From a virus, in IMG/VR virus record IMGVR_UViG_3300030060_004838, positions 31,976-95,975 of that record: a DNA stretch of 64,000 nucleotides; one strand, 5' to 3'. Numbering within the stretch: position 1 is the stretch's first letter; every line of letters begins with the position of its first letter. The notes below the pieces were generated by a model. It saw only the letters and a list, made by a program, of their open reading frames with translations, ran no database searches and was not told where the DNA came from. This document shows, in pieces, positions 5,909 to 13,938 of the stretch. A program made the position numbers and the translations under genes.

Positions 5909-6226
5909 ATGAGCAAGAATGTAAATGAATTGGAAACAATGTTGAAGGAACAAGTAGAAGCAGGTCTTATTACGGATTTTGAACTCCGTAGAATTATGAG
6001 TCGTGCAACAGGCGGAGTTTATCTTGATGAGAACCAAAATGCACAATTTGAATTGGCAAAAGAATTCATCAATGAAACACTAACTACTCTATCTAACTTG
6101 AATGTTGTAAGTGAAAAGAGAATGGATAGCACACGAAGAAAAATGGAAAAGGCAATTGTAAAGCATATTACAAGTGGCGGAAATCTAACAGATTCAGGTG
6201 CGCCAATTTGGAACGATGAAGTTTGA
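5909..6226 (+). CDS. Hypothetical protein upstream of the ubiquitin-like gene (105 aa)
   Basis: ATG 5909 follows the strong GGAAGTGAAGAA site; the longer open frame upstream (from 5861) is less likely. The product is acidic and largely helical, with M-S-R-A-T-G-G-V-Y-L in the middle. It precedes the ubiquitin-like gene by 22 bases and shares its high-quality ribosome site, so the two are probably expressed together. It could be a partner or substrate of the modifier, which is only inference from position. No family recognised. Confidence 0.6.
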   Translation: MSKNVNELETMLKEQVEAGLITDFELRRIMSRATGGVYLDENQNAQFELAKEFINETLTTLSNLNVVSEKRMDSTRRKMEKAIVKHITSGGNLTDSGAPIWNDEV

Positions 6227-6248
6227 ATAAAAAAGGAAGTGAAGAAAA

Positions 6249-6455
6249 ATGGTAAAGATAACAATTTTGAATGAAACAGGACACACAGAACTAACTCTAA
6301 GTGCTAATGAAGCATTAGACCAAATTATTGACCACCCTACCCATTGGGCATATATTGATGGTGAATTGGTTACAAGAGAAGAAATTGCTAACATTGATTT
6401 TAATGCGGTTGATGAAGTCGTATTAACACAAGCAATTGTTGGCGGTTCTGTTTAA
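6249..6455 (+). CDS. Ubiquitin-like beta-grasp protein with C-terminal Gly-Gly-Ser-Val (68 aa)
   Basis: Residues 1-8 (V-K-I-T-I-L-N) form a first strand, T13-E-L-T-L a second, then a helix (A-N-E-A-L-D-Q-I-I), then W33-A-Y-I-D-G and V56-V-L-T as later strands. This order and the C-terminal A-I-V-G65-G66-S67-V68 match prokaryotic ubiquitin/ThiS/MoaD-like proteins. Proteins of this type are activated at a terminal Gly-Gly; here two extra residues would first need removal, as for ubiquitin precursors. A strong GGAAGTGAAGAAAA site precedes ATG 6249. An E1-like gene and a JAMM protease occur at 13935 and 15544. A non-conjugated beta-grasp protein is the alternative. Confidence 0.6.
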   Translation: MVKITILNETGHTELTLSANEALDQIIDHPTHWAYIDGELVTREEIANIDFNAVDEVVLTQAIVGGSV

Positions 6456-6477
6456 GTTTCTAAATAAAATAGAAATC

Positions 6478-6602
6478 ACCCGTAAGGGTTTAGGTGGCAC
6501 ACTATTTATGCGTAAATAGTATTACTAAAGTTAGTGGAACTTACCAAAATCCACACAACACATAGCAGTTTCCCGTCTGCTTTATCAAAACGGGATTTTT
6601 TT
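6478..6602 (+). terminator. Series of hairpins ending in a T tract after the ubiquitin-like gene
   Basis: ACCC/AGGGT (6478-6489), ACTATTTA/TAAATAGT (6501-6520) and TCCCGT/ACGGGA (6571-6595) lie in the 161-base spacer. The last is followed by seven T (6596-6602), a good terminator. The first two may stabilise the upstream mRNA or bind a regulator. Confidence 0.55.
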
Positions 6603-6616
6603 ATTGAGGATTTACT

Positions 6617-7024
6617 ATGAGTAATTTTTGGAGAAAGAGTGAAGGTGCCGATGACTTTATCGAAATAGCGAGGATAGCATTGGGTAAAAATATAAAAGAA
6701 GATTATACTGAATGGTGTCATTATGCAAACCCAATGCATTTTTGTAAATACCCTGTATTTCATAAAGGGTTTGAAACATTATTAGCGGAGTGGAGAAATG
6801 AAGTTAATAGCCCAAAGATACAAAAATCAAGTTATTTAAGTGCAAATTTAAATTTAAAAGTTGCTGATGAATTTGAAGAATGGAGAAATTTATATCTAAT
6901 TCGCAAGGTAGATGATTACCTTAGTAGACACTTAAGATGGTCTAACAGTCAAAACCCAAAACAACAATTTGGTAGAGCAAAAGATATATTTATTTATTTC
7001 CAGAAAGAGGCGAATTATCAATGA
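6617..7024 (+). CDS. Hypothetical protein (135 aa)
   Basis: TGAGGA precedes ATG 6617. The product is rich in aromatic and basic residues (several W, Y, H) with no recognised motif. Its stop overlaps the next start. It lies directly after the terminator, so it may begin a separate transcript. Unknown function. Confidence 0.55.
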   Translation: MSNFWRKSEGADDFIEIARIALGKNIKEDYTEWCHYANPMHFCKYPVFHKGFETLLAEWRNEVNSPKIQKSSYLSANLNLKVADEFEEWRNLYLIRKVDDYLSRHLRWSNSQNPKQQFGRAKDIFIYFQKEANYQ

Positions 7025-7329
7025 TAAATGACATATTGAAAACTCTTCGTGCGATGCCAAAACTGTTCAAAGAGTTTAGAAAAGAAACAAAATACATTAA
7101 TAGGTTATCAAAAATGGAAAAGAAGGAAGGAATGGTAGGAACTTTTCTTCATGTATTTGAAACAGAATTAATGGACATACTACCAACAGAAGTATTAGTA
7201 TTAATACTAACAGAATTCGTAAAAGAGTATGAAAGCAAAAAAGAAGAACATCAGCATGATATGGATGTTGTAAATATACCTGCTTTTAATGCTTATTGTG
7301 ATAAATATGGGGTAAAAACTGCCCTATGA
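7021..7329 (+). CDS. Hypothetical helical protein (102 aa)
   Basis: AAAGAGGCG precedes ATG 7021, which overlaps the preceding stop. The N-terminus is basic. The middle (F-E-T-E-L-M-D-I-L-P-T-E-V-L-V-L-I-L) is amphipathic rather than a membrane segment. It ends ten bases before the tRNA. Function unknown. Confidence 0.55.
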   Translation: MINDILKTLRAMPKLFKEFRKETKYINRLSKMEKKEGMVGTFLHVFETELMDILPTEVLVLILTEFVKEYESKKEEHQHDMDVVNIPAFNAYCDKYGVKTAL

Positions 7330-7339
7330 AATACAAAAT

Positions 7340-7427
7340 GCTAAGGTGGCTGAGTTTGGTTAAAAGCGCAGGGCTTAAATTCCTGTCCAAAAATGGTTCG
7401 TAGGTTCAAATCCTACCCTTAGCACCA
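7340..7427 (+). tRNA. tRNA-Leu (anticodon UAA), CCA encoded
   Basis: The acceptor arm is GCTAAGG paired with CCTTAGC, and the T arm is GTAGG-TTCAAAT-CCTAC. The anticodon stem CAGGG/TCCTG encloses CTTAAAT, giving anticodon TAA. A variable arm with CCA/TGG pairing is long enough for a class II tRNA, as expected for Leu. The D-arm contains the usual GG. The 3' CCA is present in the DNA. It decodes UUA, a codon favoured by this AT-rich genome. Confidence 0.92.
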
Positions 7428-7439
7428 ATTCAAAAAGTG

Positions 7440-7676
7440 ATGATTATGTATAGAAACAGAAAAGAAATTAAGAAAATGACAAAAGCAATAGAATCTTTAG
7501 GTGTTGAAATTGTTGATTTTGAAATTAGCAAACATTTTAAGATTCGGGTTAAAAATCCGACAACAGGAACTGTAAAATTAATTACAGTTTCAAGTAGTCC
7601 AAAATGTAAGGGGGTTTATCATGAGATTAAATCCTCAGTAAGAAAAGTTTTTAGAAAAGAAGGTGAAATAATATGA
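7440..7676 (+). CDS. Small basic protein, HicA/dsRBD-like (78 aa)
   Basis: It starts close behind the tRNA; the exact ATG (7440 or 7446) is uncertain because no clear ribosome site is present. The segment K-H-F-K-I-R-V followed by G-T-V-K-L-I-T-V-S-S-S-P and a C-terminal basic helix resembles short phage proteins with a dsRBD/HicA-like alpha-beta fold. A HicB-like protein exists far away at 1406-1615, but pairing is not indicated. The stop overlaps the next start. Confidence 0.5.
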   Translation: MIMYRNRKEIKKMTKAIESLGVEIVDFEISKHFKIRVKNPTTGTVKLITVSSSPKCKGVYHEIKSSVRKVFRKEGEII

Positions 7677-7954
7677 GTTATAAATGTATAAGTTGTGAAA
7701 AAGAGATAGAGGTAGTAGAAACAGGCTCAGAGGAAAAGATATTAAATCCTAAAAAAGCAGTAATGCTTCTTTCTTATGCAGCGTATGGTAGTAAATTTGA
7801 CTATGGTAAAACATCGTATAATTACAGTAGTAAAGTTAGTATGTTTTTTATGTGCGATGATTGCTTTGAAAAGAATATTTCAATGGCTGTTAAATTAACA
7901 ACATTGTCTAATGGTAAAATAGAACCAGCAGTACTACCTAATTCTAATGAATAA
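7673..7954 (+). CDS. Zinc-binding hypothetical protein (93 aa)
   Basis: C5-x2-C8 near the N-terminus and C-x2-C (C-D-D-C) near residue 62 form a split four-cysteine site. The middle is Tyr/Ser rich. GAAGGTGAAATAAT precedes the ATG. Nothing further can be assigned. Confidence 0.6.
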   Translation: MSYKCISCEKEIEVVETGSEEKILNPKKAVMLLSYAAYGSKFDYGKTSYNYSSKVSMFFMCDDCFEKNISMAVKLTTLSNGKIEPAVLPNSNE

Positions 7955-8046
7955 TTTGAAAATAACTAATTATGGACCTAATAAAACCGTAATTTTTTAC
8001 AAAAAACCCTATGATTAAAATTGTAGGTAATATATATGGTGATAAA

Positions 8047-8493
8047 ATGAGAATAACAGAATTTTACAAAGAGTATGACATAGATGAAGAAGCCTACGAT
8101 TTCGTACCAACCAAGATGTTTGAATTAGATTTAAAACAATCAGGATGGAAGATTAAAGAGGGTAAATCTTTATCAAAATTGCATGATAAATTTAATGACT
8201 TAAATATTATCTGTGCTAACCCTAACTTTTATAACGATGGAACAATAATTGCAGAAAGCCGAAAAAGCATAATTCAAGCGAGTGGACACCCTATTATCAA
8301 ATATAATAACAAAGAATATTGGGAAATAGGCCATTTAGTAAAAATTTACGGTGATGAAGCAATAAAAGAAATGGATAAATGGGAGTGGCTTCAAGTAATG
8401 GATTGGATAATAGTAGAAAAGAAAACAAATAAACTTCTACTACAATTTGATTCATGGGAAGATTTACCAACAAGAAAGGAAGTGGAACAATGA
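8047..8493 (+). CDS. Hypothetical protein (148 aa) preceding the RNR gene
   Basis: The open frame begins at 8011, but GGTGATAAA directly before ATG 8047 matches the genome's standard ribosome site, so I use 8047. The product is acidic with several Trp. Its C-terminus overlaps the start of the ribonucleotide reductase gene by four bases, so it may be co-expressed with it. No family recognised. Confidence 0.6.
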   Translation: MRITEFYKEYDIDEEAYDFVPTKMFELDLKQSGWKIKEGKSLSKLHDKFNDLNIICANPNFYNDGTIIAESRKSIIQASGHPIIKYNNKEYWEIGHLVKIYGDEAIKEMDKWEWLQVMDWIIVEKKTNKLLLQFDSWEDLPTRKEVEQ

Positions 8494-10349
8494 CAAGAGC
8501 AAATAAAATATTAAGTGATGTAACTGTGCATATGAAATACGCAAAATATGTACCTGAGAAAGAAAGAAGAGAAACATGGAGTGATATATGTTTTAGAAAT
8601 ATGCAAATGCATACTAAACAATACCCACAATTAAAAGAACAAATAGAACAGATATATTCTGAGTTTGTAGTAACAAAGAAAGTATTACCTTCTATGCGTT
8701 CTTTACAGTTTGGAGGAAAGCCGATTGAAGTAGCACCCAATAGAATTTATAATTGTGCATATATGCCCGTAGATAATATTGCTGCTTTTTGGGAATCAAT
8801 GTTTTTACTTCTTGGCGGAACAGGCGTAGGATATTCAGTACAGTTTAATCATATAGATAAACTACCAGAAATAAAACAACCTAATTCTAAAAGAACAAGA
8901 AGATATTTAATTGGTGATTCGATTGAAGGTTGGGCTGATGCAGTTAAGGTATTAATTAAATCTTATTTTGGTAGACTTTCAAGCACACCAATATTTGATT
9001 ATTCTGATATTCGTGCAAAAGGTGAAAGATTAATTACTTCTGGAGGAAAAGCACCCGGCCCTCAACCGTTAAAAGAATGTTTAGTTAAAGTTGAAGGAAT
9101 TCTAAAAGATGTTCAAACAGGGGATAGATTATCTCCTATTCAAGCACATGATATTATGTGTCATATTGCTGATGCAGTTTTAGCAGGTGGTATTAGACGA
9201 GCCGCTTTGATTTCTTTATTTAGTGCAGATGATATGGATATGATAACTGCAAAAACGGGTAATTGGTGGGAACTAAATCCACAAAGAGGAAGGGCTAATA
9301 ATTCAGCCGTTCTTATTAGAAGTAGAATTGATAAAGACTATTTTATGAATTTATGGAAAAGAATTGAAGAATCAGGTTCTGGAGAGCCAGGAATTTATTT
9401 TTCAAACGATAAAGATTGGGGAACAAACCCGTGTTGTGAAATTGCATTAAGACCAAATCAATTTTGTAATCTAACAGAAATAAATGTAAGTGATGTTGAA
9501 AGTCAAGAGGATTTAAATTCAAGAGTTACTGCGGCTACCATATTAGGAACTTTACAAGCAGGTTATACCGATTTCCATTATCTAAGAGAAACATGGAAAA
9601 CTACAACAGAAAAGGATGCATTACTTGGTGTTAGTATGACAGGTATTGCTTCTAATAAACTAAAAGGATTAGATTTAAAATTAGCGGCAAGATTATCAAA
9701 GAAAGTTAATGAAACAATTGCTAAAGAAATAGGAATAAAACCTGCGGCAAGAATTACTTGTGTAAAACCTGCGGGAACTACATCTTGTGTTTTAGGAACT
9801 TCAAGTGGTATTCATGCATGGCATGACGATTATTATATTAGAAGGATAAGAGTTGGAAAGAATGAAGCAATTTATAATTATTTAGTTGAAAACCACCCAT
9901 CTATTATTGAAGACGAACAGTTTAGACCACACGATACTGCTGTAATTTCTTTACCACAAAAAGCACCCGAAGGTTCTACAACAAGAAGTGAAGATGCAAT
10001 TCAATTACTTGAGAGAGTAAAAAATATTGCTACTAATTGGGTAAATGAAGGACATACATTAGGTATGAATACTCATAATGTTTCAGCAACCATTTCAATT
10101 AGAAAATGGGAATGGGAAGAAGTTGGAAATTGGATGTGGAATAACAGGAAATTTTACAACGGTTTGTCTGTATTGCCCTATGATGGCGGAACATATGTTC
10201 AAGCCCCATTTGAGTCAATTACAAGGCTAAAATACGACCAAATGATAGCGGGTTTAGATGAGATAGACTTGACTAAAATTATTGAAACAGAAGATAATAC
10301 AGATTTACAGGGCGAGGTTGCTTGTGCAGGTGGCCTTTGTGAAATCTAA
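8490..10349 (+). CDS. nrdJ: Class II (adenosylcobalamin-dependent) ribonucleotide reductase, monomeric type
   Basis: It reduces ribonucleotides to deoxyribonucleotides in the cytoplasm using coenzyme B12. Seen: substrate-site Cys89 (Y-N-C-A), active-site N-P-C-C-E at 313-317 with Glu317, the downstream F-C-N-L-T-E (Cys326), the phosphate-binding K-P-A-G-T-T-S motif, and a C-terminal redox pair Cys612/Cys617 (C-A-G-G-L-C). The length of 619 residues fits the monomeric RTPR-like group found in lactobacilli and many marine phages, not the longer dimeric NrdJ. ATG 8490 has AAGGAAGTGG upstream. All key residues are present, so it should be active, but it depends on host or environmental B12. Confidence 0.9.
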   Translation: MTRANKILSDVTVHMKYAKYVPEKERRETWSDICFRNMQMHTKQYPQLKEQIEQIYSEFVVTKKVLPSMRSLQFGGKPIEVAPNRIYNCAYMPVDNIAAFWESMFLLLGGTGVGYSVQFNHIDKLPEIKQPNSKRTRRYLIGDSIEGWADAVKVLIKSYFGRLSSTPIFDYSDIRAKGERLITSGGKAPGPQPLKECLVKVEGILKDVQTGDRLSPIQAHDIMCHIADAVLAGGIRRAALISLFSADDMDMITAKTGNWWELNPQRGRANNSAVLIRSRIDKDYFMNLWKRIEESGSGEPGIYFSNDKDWGTNPCCEIALRPNQFCNLTEINVSDVESQEDLNSRVTAATILGTLQAGYTDFHYLRETWKTTTEKDALLGVSMTGIASNKLKGLDLKLAARLSKKVNETIAKEIGIKPAARITCVKPAGTTSCVLGTSSGIHAWHDDYYIRRIRVGKNEAIYNYLVENHPSIIEDEQFRPHDTAVISLPQKAPEGSTTRSEDAIQLLERVKNIATNWVNEGHTLGMNTHNVSATISIRKWEWEEVGNWMWNNRKFYNGLSVLPYDGGTYVQAPFESITRLKYDQMIAGLDEIDLTKIIETEDNTDLQGEVACAGGLCEI

Positions 10350-10452
10350 TACAATATGTAATAGATAAAAAATGTAGTTTTACTATTTTCTACACGATAG
10401 GATGGATATTCCACCCTTTTCAAAAAAATAGAATTAAAAAGGAAATGATAGA

Positions 10453-10668
10453 ATGAGCGAAAGCAAGGATTATGAAAATGAAGAAAGATATGAAGTGTTT
10501 AGGATAACTTCTTTGAAGTCAAACGGTAGCGTTTGGACAAAACAATACGATAGCAATATTGATTGGAATAAGGTAATACCAATGTTATTATCTAAGTTTC
10601 CACATATTTTGCTAAGTAAGCAAGTAATGAAGACAGACCCACTAACACACTTAATGAATTTGGAGTGA
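10453..10668 (+). CDS. Small hypothetical protein (71 aa)
   Basis: AAAGGAAATGATAG precedes ATG 10453. The gene begins after a 103-base spacer behind the RNR gene, so it may have its own promoter. The N-terminus is acidic (Glu/Asp/Tyr) and the rest alternates hydrophobic residues. Unknown. Confidence 0.5.
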   Translation: MSESKDYENEERYEVFRITSLKSNGSVWTKQYDSNIDWNKVIPMLLSKFPHILLSKQVMKTDPLTHLMNLE

Positions 10669-10673
10669 TATAA

Positions 10674-10907
10674 ATGAAAAAAGCAGTAGAATTTAGATTG
10701 ATAGAAAGCGAAGAAATGCCACCTGTGGTAATTAAGAAAGATGAAGATACTAACGGATGTATTATTGTATTAAATAGAGCACATACTATTTGGCTTAGTT
10801 TAAATCGTAGTACAATTCCAGGAATTACACAAAGTTTAGCCGAAAAACTAAATCAAATGTGTGATGGTTATTTAGAACAACAATTATTCAATATGGGAAT
10901 GGAGTGA
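10674..10907 (+). CDS. Small hypothetical protein (77 aa)
   Basis: TTGGAGTGATATAA, which spans the previous stop, precedes ATG 10674. The product has a beta-rich first half and a helical C-terminus. No metal-binding or membrane motif. It lies in a tight run with its neighbours (spacings five bases on each side). Confidence 0.55.
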   Translation: MKKAVEFRLIESEEMPPVVIKKDEDTNGCIIVLNRAHTIWLSLNRSTIPGITQSLAEKLNQMCDGYLEQQLFNMGME

Positions 10908-10912
10908 TTTGA

Positions 10913-12112
10913 ATGGAAGATTTTATTGGACACCATATAGAAGGCGAACATAGACATGAAATTAATATTAATCAAAGCGGGGCTTTCAATAAATCACTAA
11001 TTAATAATTTAGTAGATATAAGTGTATCTAATGATTGGGAAGAAGCAAAACATGAATGGAGAGCAACAGGTAATGTTTGGTATAGACCTATGAGATATTT
11101 AGATACTACAATACAAGAATTACCTGAACCTCATTGTGATAATCACCCTAATTATTGTGTTTGTGGACACCCGATTGCTTGGCATTTTGAAGTAGAAAAT
11201 ACTGAAAATGGTACATTAGAAATTCTTGGTAGTGAACACATTACAAATTGGATGATTATTAGACACTTAAAAGAAAACAAAGGTATTCCTGAAGATGCAA
11301 TTACTGAAGAAAAAATTATTGAATGGATGAAAGAAGCAGTTAAAACTATGAAAGCCGAATGGTGGTGGAAAGAACATGGTGATGATTGGGAAGAAATGTT
11401 TAATGAAGTTAAAGAATTAGATTTAAGAATCAATGTTCGTTCTAATGGACAATATTGGGATTCTTCTACAAAAAGACATGAAGATAAAATGGTTATTGCA
11501 AAAACCAAAACTAATTCATTAGGTAAAATGGCTTCTGTTGTATGGAGATGGAATCACCCTGATAATCCAAGACGACAAATTGATACAAGAGGTTATCCTA
11601 ATGAAAAACTTTGGAGAGATGTGCAATTGTTATTTGCTAAGGCTCAAAGATTTGAAAAGCAATTAGATATACAAATGGAAGAAGTAGAACAAAGAAAATC
11701 ATATATCCGTGAACAACAAGCAAAGCAAGATGAATTGGCTGAACAAAGAAGAATGATGATTAAAGAAGAAGCCATGAAAATTAGAGCAGAAGCAATATAT
11801 GAAAGAGATGATAAAACATTAGCGGAGGCTTGTGAGTATTATGATTTACCACCTTTCACAGTAGAGAAAGGTAATAATGAATGGGAAAGAAATTTCTTGA
11901 AAGATATGAAAGGTAAAATTATTGCAAGAAAACAACTTTCACCAAGACAATTAAACAGAATATTACAAATTATTATGCCCGAAGTGGCTGAAGAAGAACC
12001 TGCAACATCAAAACAAATTAATTATATTAAAAAGTTAGGTGGAGAGGTTTTAGAAAACATGACAAAAACCCAAGCAAGTGATTTGATTGGTGAATTATTA
12101 AGGAGAAATTAA
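10913..12112 (+). CDS. Zinc-containing protein with coiled coil and C-terminal K-Q-I-N-Y-I-K-K-L-G-G domain (399 aa)
   Basis: Three parts are visible. An N-terminal region has a C-x4-Y-C-x-C-G-H cluster near residues 74-85 followed by a G-S-E-H motif, resembling nucleic-acid-associated zinc modules of phages. A Glu/Gln/Arg-rich coiled coil spans about 245-300. The last 40 residues (T-S-K-Q-I-N-Y-I-K-K-L-G-G ... M-T-K-x-x-A-S-D-L-I) match the C-terminus of the HNH protein at 29270. The shared module suggests both proteins bind the same partner. Function is probably in DNA metabolism, but this is inference. Confidence 0.6.
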   Translation: MEDFIGHHIEGEHRHEININQSGAFNKSLINNLVDISVSNDWEEAKHEWRATGNVWYRPMRYLDTTIQELPEPHCDNHPNYCVCGHPIAWHFEVENTENGTLEILGSEHITNWMIIRHLKENKGIPEDAITEEKIIEWMKEAVKTMKAEWWWKEHGDDWEEMFNEVKELDLRINVRSNGQYWDSSTKRHEDKMVIAKTKTNSLGKMASVVWRWNHPDNPRRQIDTRGYPNEKLWRDVQLLFAKAQRFEKQLDIQMEEVEQRKSYIREQQAKQDELAEQRRMMIKEEAMKIRAEAIYERDDKTLAEACEYYDLPPFTVEKGNNEWERNFLKDMKGKIIARKQLSPRQLNRILQIIMPEVAEEEPATSKQINYIKKLGGEVLENMTKTQASDLIGELLRRN

Positions 12113-12113
12113 A

Positions 12114-13367
12114 ATGGGAACAGTAACATTTAGAGTAAGACATGCAAGCGATGACAGAAACTCAGTATTAGAAACAACACTATCTTGTAATAAATTTACA
12201 AGAGATAGAAATGTAGATATTTGGGCACAAAGACAAAGACAGAATATTTCTAAAGAACCGACAATTGAAAGTATTCACAATACACTTAAGGGAACATTGA
12301 ATATAACAGGATTAGTTAGAAGCGATGAAAAGAAGTCCTTGTTTATGAGAGTAGGTAATTGTAAATATCTAATTAATATGCGTAAAGTAGGAAATAGATA
12401 TATGGCTAATGGAGATTTTGCTAACTTAGATACTATTATGAAAGCAATTAGTAGAACTATTATGCGTTCTGCTTATATTAATGGAGAAGGTCAAGAAGCA
12501 CAAGAAGCATTAGATGATTATTTTCTAAGATGTGTTGAAGTGCCTGAAAATGTTTCTTATGCTATGGAAAATAGAGTGCCATATAAATTCTTTGAGAGAG
12601 ATGGTAGTGAAATCCATGAAAGAAGCACAAGACTTTCTTTAATGAGAATTGCTCAAAACAATTATGCTCTTGAAATTAGTAGTGGTGTTTGGGGAGAAAT
12701 AAATGCTAAGAATCTAAATACATTTATTAATTCTTATTTGTATAATAAGCGTTCAGGAAAATGGTATATGGTTTCTCCTGCTGAACTTTGGTTTAGAACT
12801 GTTGGTACAAAAGGAACTCCTGCACAGATTAAAATTATGAAAGAGTTTTTGAAACAAAATAGAAGAAGTGATTTGGCTGAACAAAGGGCTATGCAATTGT
12901 TTAATGATATGGTCAATAAATATGATACTGTCACAAAAGGAACATTTGAAAGAAATGGAGAAAAGGTTTTGGCTATGTTTGTTAGAGGTAAATATGCTGA
13001 TTGGATGATTGTTGATAATAAATCAAAGCGTGGAATCCAAGATGTAAGCACATATGTTTTGACAACAAAAACATTAGGAGAAGGACAAGCAGTTACTGTT
13101 TTAGATAATGTAATAAATAATACTGACAAAGAACCTTATTGGGCTGGACCGATTTGTATTGATAATTTATCAAGTGGTGCTTCTGTTGGTGACCAATTTG
13201 CAGCAAGAGCATTTGCTTGTATGAATGATACTATGCTTCTTAAATTAGTTTCTACTGTTAGTAGATATATTAAAGGGCATGATGCAGAACAAAATGATAT
13301 AAGGTTGGATTGGGATGCCATGTGTAAATTGTCAAGCAAAGCACCTGAACTTAAACAAAGAGATTAA
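12114..13367 (+). CDS. Hypothetical protein (417 aa)
   Basis: AAGGAGAAATTAAA precedes ATG 12114, one base after the previous stop. The protein is a mixed alpha/beta chain with no recognised catalytic motif. Near 62-95 are two strand-rich stretches (L-F-M-R-V-G-N, Y-L-I-N-M-R), and the C-terminal third is helical. Its 3' end overlaps the TFIIB-like gene by 53 bases. Its size and position suggest a conserved early gene, but I cannot name a family. Confidence 0.55.
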   Translation: MGTVTFRVRHASDDRNSVLETTLSCNKFTRDRNVDIWAQRQRQNISKEPTIESIHNTLKGTLNITGLVRSDEKKSLFMRVGNCKYLINMRKVGNRYMANGDFANLDTIMKAISRTIMRSAYINGEGQEAQEALDDYFLRCVEVPENVSYAMENRVPYKFFERDGSEIHERSTRLSLMRIAQNNYALEISSGVWGEINAKNLNTFINSYLYNKRSGKWYMVSPAELWFRTVGTKGTPAQIKIMKEFLKQNRRSDLAEQRAMQLFNDMVNKYDTVTKGTFERNGEKVLAMFVRGKYADWMIVDNKSKRGIQDVSTYVLTTKTLGEGQAVTVLDNVINNTDKEPYWAGPICIDNLSSGASVGDQFAARAFACMNDTMLLKLVSTVSRYIKGHDAEQNDIRLDWDAMCKLSSKAPELKQRD

Positions 13368-13938
13368 TTTACCTGTTTGTTCAGTTTGTGGTTGTATTCA
13401 GGCATATAGAATATATGAGGTAAGTGATATACCTAAAAATGAAAAAACATTTAGCACAGACTTAATGATGCTTATGAATGAGTTTGATATAGAAGATAAA
13501 GATGAAGTTATCAAAAATGATAAATATATTTCTTATACTAATATATATTATACTTATGATTTAGCGGAGAGGGCTTGTGCTATCTTATACTATACTATGA
13601 GGGATTTAAATAAACCTGCTATCATGTTGGATTATTGTAAATTTTTGGGATGCAAAACAAGTAGAGTAAGTAGACTTGCAAAAAGAATAGCAAGACATTA
13701 TTCAAATAGTGGAGTGTTTGGTATAAATGATATTGACGAGTTTTTGGATAATATGGAAATCAATAGTAAAGAAATTAGTGAAGCGTGTAAAGCGTGGAAT
13801 GAGCAACAAACCTTGACAAGAGGAATAATTGCGGCATATGTATATGAACACACAACATATACTCAAAAACAAGTGTGTGAAAAATTTGGAGTTAGTTTGC
13901 CAAGATTAAAAAGAAACTTAAGGAAAGTGAGAAAATGA
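13315..13938 (+). CDS. TFIIB-like transcription initiation factor (207 aa)
   Basis: C3-x2-C6 and C22-x2-C25 (C-S-V-C-G-C-I) form an N-terminal zinc ribbon. Two helical repeats follow. The second, around 165-200, contains T-R-G-I-I-A-A-Y-V-Y-E then T-Q-K-Q-V-C-E-K-F-G-V-S-L-P-R-L-K-R, which parallels the cyclin-fold repeat of archaeal TFB (A-A-x-x-Y ... T-Q-x-x-I-A-x-x-x-x-V-T). TFB recruits RNA polymerase to TBP-bound promoters; a viral copy could redirect host transcription. At 207 residues it is shorter than host TFB (about 300), so the first cyclin repeat seems reduced. It overlaps both neighbours. Confidence 0.7.
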   Translation: MPCVNCQAKHLNLNKEINLPVCSVCGCIQAYRIYEVSDIPKNEKTFSTDLMMLMNEFDIEDKDEVIKNDKYISYTNIYYTYDLAERACAILYYTMRDLNKPAIMLDYCKFLGCKTSRVSRLAKRIARHYSNSGVFGINDIDEFLDNMEINSKEISEACKAWNEQQTLTRGIIAAYVYEHTTYTQKQVCEKFGVSLPRLKRNLRKVRK

